From the NCBI RefSeq assembly GCF_009870125.1, contig NC_046681.1, positions 3,162,001 through 3,226,000 on the forward strand: a stretch of DNA of 64,000 nucleotides, given 5' to 3'. The position numbers and the translations under genes are program-made. Shown in pieces: positions 61,587-64,000 of this stretch. Origin of the DNA: Drosophila pseudoobscura. Lineage: Eukaryota > Arthropoda > Insecta > Diptera > Drosophilidae. The notes below the pieces were generated by a model, which saw only the letters and a list, made by a program, of their open reading frames with translations, was not told the DNA's origin and ran no database searches. The stretch's first letter is position 1. Each line of letters starts with the position of its first letter.

Positions 61587-64000
61587 TAAAATCTATTGCT
61601 CTGCTCAAATTACACACTCACACACACACACACACGCTAGGCAAATATTGTATGTTGTGTAAATATCCTGTCTCCCTATCACGGCTTCGCTTTCCGCTTT
61701 CCACTTTGCATTTTCCAGTCATCCCGTCCTCCCATGGATACGGGCGACGGACGGCGGACGGCGGACGGCGCACGGCGGACTTTAGGCTTTTGTATGCCAC
61801 GCGAACAGAGCACGAGCATACGGTGGAGTGGAGTGGAGTGGAGTGGAGTGTCGTGCTCCTTCTATGTATAGGAGTATGCGACCACGAGGATACGTCCTAT
61901 TTGTATGTGCCTCTGTGTGTGATAACAACCCAAGGATTATTTCGCATTACTTTATTTTGCAGAACAACCGCTGGCAAGTTTTGCGGTACTTTGGCACAGC
62001 CTTCGTCCCTTATAATTTACACGCTGATTGCGCGTCGGGATTATATATAATTTCTCTTCGGTTTTCGGTCTTCCCAAAGTCCCACCCCTCCAAACGCCTC
62101 ACGGCTGCCTCCTGGTTTATCAGATTCGCTCCGTGCATATTTTTTGTGTGAGTTTTTTTCTTTTTCTCCTGCACGTTTTTATAAGCTTATGATATTAATT
62201 GTGTGTGTGTGTGCTTGTAGGGGTAGCGATGTGATGAATAGGGATGTGGGCACATTTGATTATGTTTTGGCTAAATAATGAAATTATCTGGTAATAAAGC
62301 GTAATATCCTCAAATGGCAGCAGGCAACCTCGAAGGTATTAACGCGGCTCAAACCCCCAGCCGGCTATCGTGATATACGTGTATGTGTGTGGGGGAGGAG
62401 GGGGGGGGGGGGGGGGGCAGTGGGTTAATTGAAATTCAGGGTTTCAGGCAGCTGGAATTAAAGCGAAAGTCGTTGGGAGTTGGGAGAGAGTGTTTGACCA
62501 GAATGACCCAACACTGTAACCGCATTAGACGCCTCTCCCCTGCCTCTCCCCTGCGCTCGGGTCAGACCACCATGTAAGTGTAAGTGAAACCCAACCCGAA
62601 CCAGTGACAAATATTGGAAAAGCTGCTCTCTACGGCAGTCTATACGCGGTGCACGCGGTGTACATCTCTCCTTAACACGCAGAACATTATCGTCTCTAAT
62701 GTTATTAACGAGGAGAAACGGAGGATGGATTGAGCACTCGAAACGCATAAACGAAAGCAACTGAAACATAATACAAATAATTAAAAATAGCCCGGAGAGA
62801 CAATGGTTCGGAATGGCCAGACAACATTAGGGAAGACCTAACCCCCGGTGTAGCAAAAACAATTGTGTCAATAGGTTCGCCCGCATCCCATCCCAGAGCG
62901 AGTCCCAGGGACAGATAAACACAGAATGATAATGGTTCGAACAGCTGCTGGCGACTGTCAATGTCAACCGAGCAGCCCGAAGACCAACCCAAAAAAAAGG
63001 AGAGCACAGGAACGGGAATTGGAATGGGCGACACCGAATCCAACAGGCTGCTGCTCCTCAGACACCATGATCTATGCGACACACACACAGACACACACCC
63101 CAGAGCATAGGATGACAGAGGAAATGGTAAGGCGACACCTACTGCCATCATTTGTTTACACAATATTGGATATTGGATATTGGAAAGGCTCCTGTGGGAT
63201 GGGGAAAGGCAAGGAAAGGAAATAGGCATTAGCTGAAAATTTGTAAGGCCAAACACGCACTCAAGAAGGGACAACAGTCAGGGAGTCCGGAGAAGAGTCG
63301 AAGGAGGCTGGAAAATGTATGCAGGCGACAAATTTAAAACGCATGTCCTGGGGTTACAGTACGGATATGCAGAGAACATGAGGTAGCAATCGTCAAACAA
63401 ACCTATTGTTTATTTATTGTCTGTTACATTGTTTGCTTTTCTTTTGTCTGTGGATCGCCCGCCGGCCGACCACACGCGCTTCTTCAATGCGGTTCTGTTC
63501 ACGATTCAAAGGTTCAGGGTTCTGGCCGGGTTTATGTTTACGCATTCCAGCCTTGGTCATTATTCTTTCATCGAAATCACGGCTAGAACTGGCTTAGAGG
63601 CCAGTGCCAGTGCCAGTGCCGGGGCCTGTCCAGCAGACAACTTCATTTGAGGATTGGCTCATTTTACGGCTATTATTAACGTGAAATATCCAGGCGGTCA
63701 TCGTCTCGCCCTTTTGCTTTGGTTATTGGAGAATTTGGTACTCCCATTGAAGCAGAAGCCAGCGTCGAAGCCACACAAGAAGCCTGCAATAATTGAAATA
63801 ATAATACGACACCGAACAATGGGCAATTCGAGTAACCGAAGACTGAACGAAGGAGAGTCCCAAAGGATTGGATTTCCCTTGACCCGATTATCCCATCATT
63901 CCATTCCCCTAATATCCCACTCACTCTCGCTTTTCGACTGACCAATTTTCTGCAGAGATAATACTCGTACTGCTGCCCTAAGCCGGCCACAACGGGAACA
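61587..64000. other. intergenic DNA at the right edge
   Basis: No supportable gene. It holds GGACGGC and GGAGT tandem repeats (about 61,745-61,790 and 61,823-61,850) and the poly-G run at 62,400. Short ORFs near 63,650-63,990 have no family features. Confidence 0.55.
62400..62417. repeat. poly-G tract of 18
   Basis: Uninterrupted run of 18 G after a GGGGGAGGAG lead. It is the longest homopolymer noticed in the window besides A/T runs. Confidence 0.9.

Overview
The window is nuclear DNA of a Drosophila species. It carries four recognisable genes that are neighbours on Muller element B (the 37B-D region of D. melanogaster 2L): brat, gammaTub37C, pigeon and drl. Short introns with CTAAT branch sites, GC-rich coding exons with opa (CAG/CAA) repeats, and AT-rich, microsatellite-rich noncoding DNA all fit Drosophila. 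A DINE-1/SGM-like repeat and the general texture suggest the obscura group, but that species-level placement is inference.

Layout. 1-2,367: 5' noncoding exon and introns of brat. 2,368-5,565: the single-exon brat CDS (1,065 aa; two B-boxes, coiled coil, NHL propeller). 5,566 to about 14,960: gene-free, AT-rich, repeat-rich DNA that I read as the very long 3' UTR of brat, ending at a pair of AATAAA signals. 15,255-21,960: an inverted duplication. Two arms of about 1.84 kb (15,452-17,295 and 19,953-21,797) are almost identical. Each carries three tiny cysteine-rich genes (50, 52 and 56 aa) that resemble the Mst(3)CGP sperm-tail family, giving six genes that converge on a 2.66 kb spacer. The spacer holds a dead non-LTR retrotransposon fragment and two unrecognised small ORFs. 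22,376-23,938: gammaTub37C on the minus strand (4 exons, 458 aa). 24,240-27,768: pigeon, the fly GSAP homologue (8 exons, about 917 aa), divergent from gammaTub37C across a 301 bp promoter. 27,769 to about 32,400: intergenic, with decayed Tc1-like transposons and a DINE-1-like element. 33,050-49,688: drl, a RYK-family Wnt receptor (4 exons, 623 aa) with a 14.5 kb first intron. 50,630-64,000: intergenic DNA with simple repeats and two MITE-like elements; no gene is evident.

Functionally, brat (translational repressor and neuroblast tumour suppressor), drl (Wnt5 receptor in axon guidance and memory) and pigeon (learning-associated locus) act in the nervous system. gammaTub37C is the maternal gamma-tubulin. 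The cysteine-rich palindrome is the most unusual feature: testis-type genes kept almost identical in an inverted pair inside otherwise conserved gene order, with older and clearly diverged flanks outside the homogenised core.
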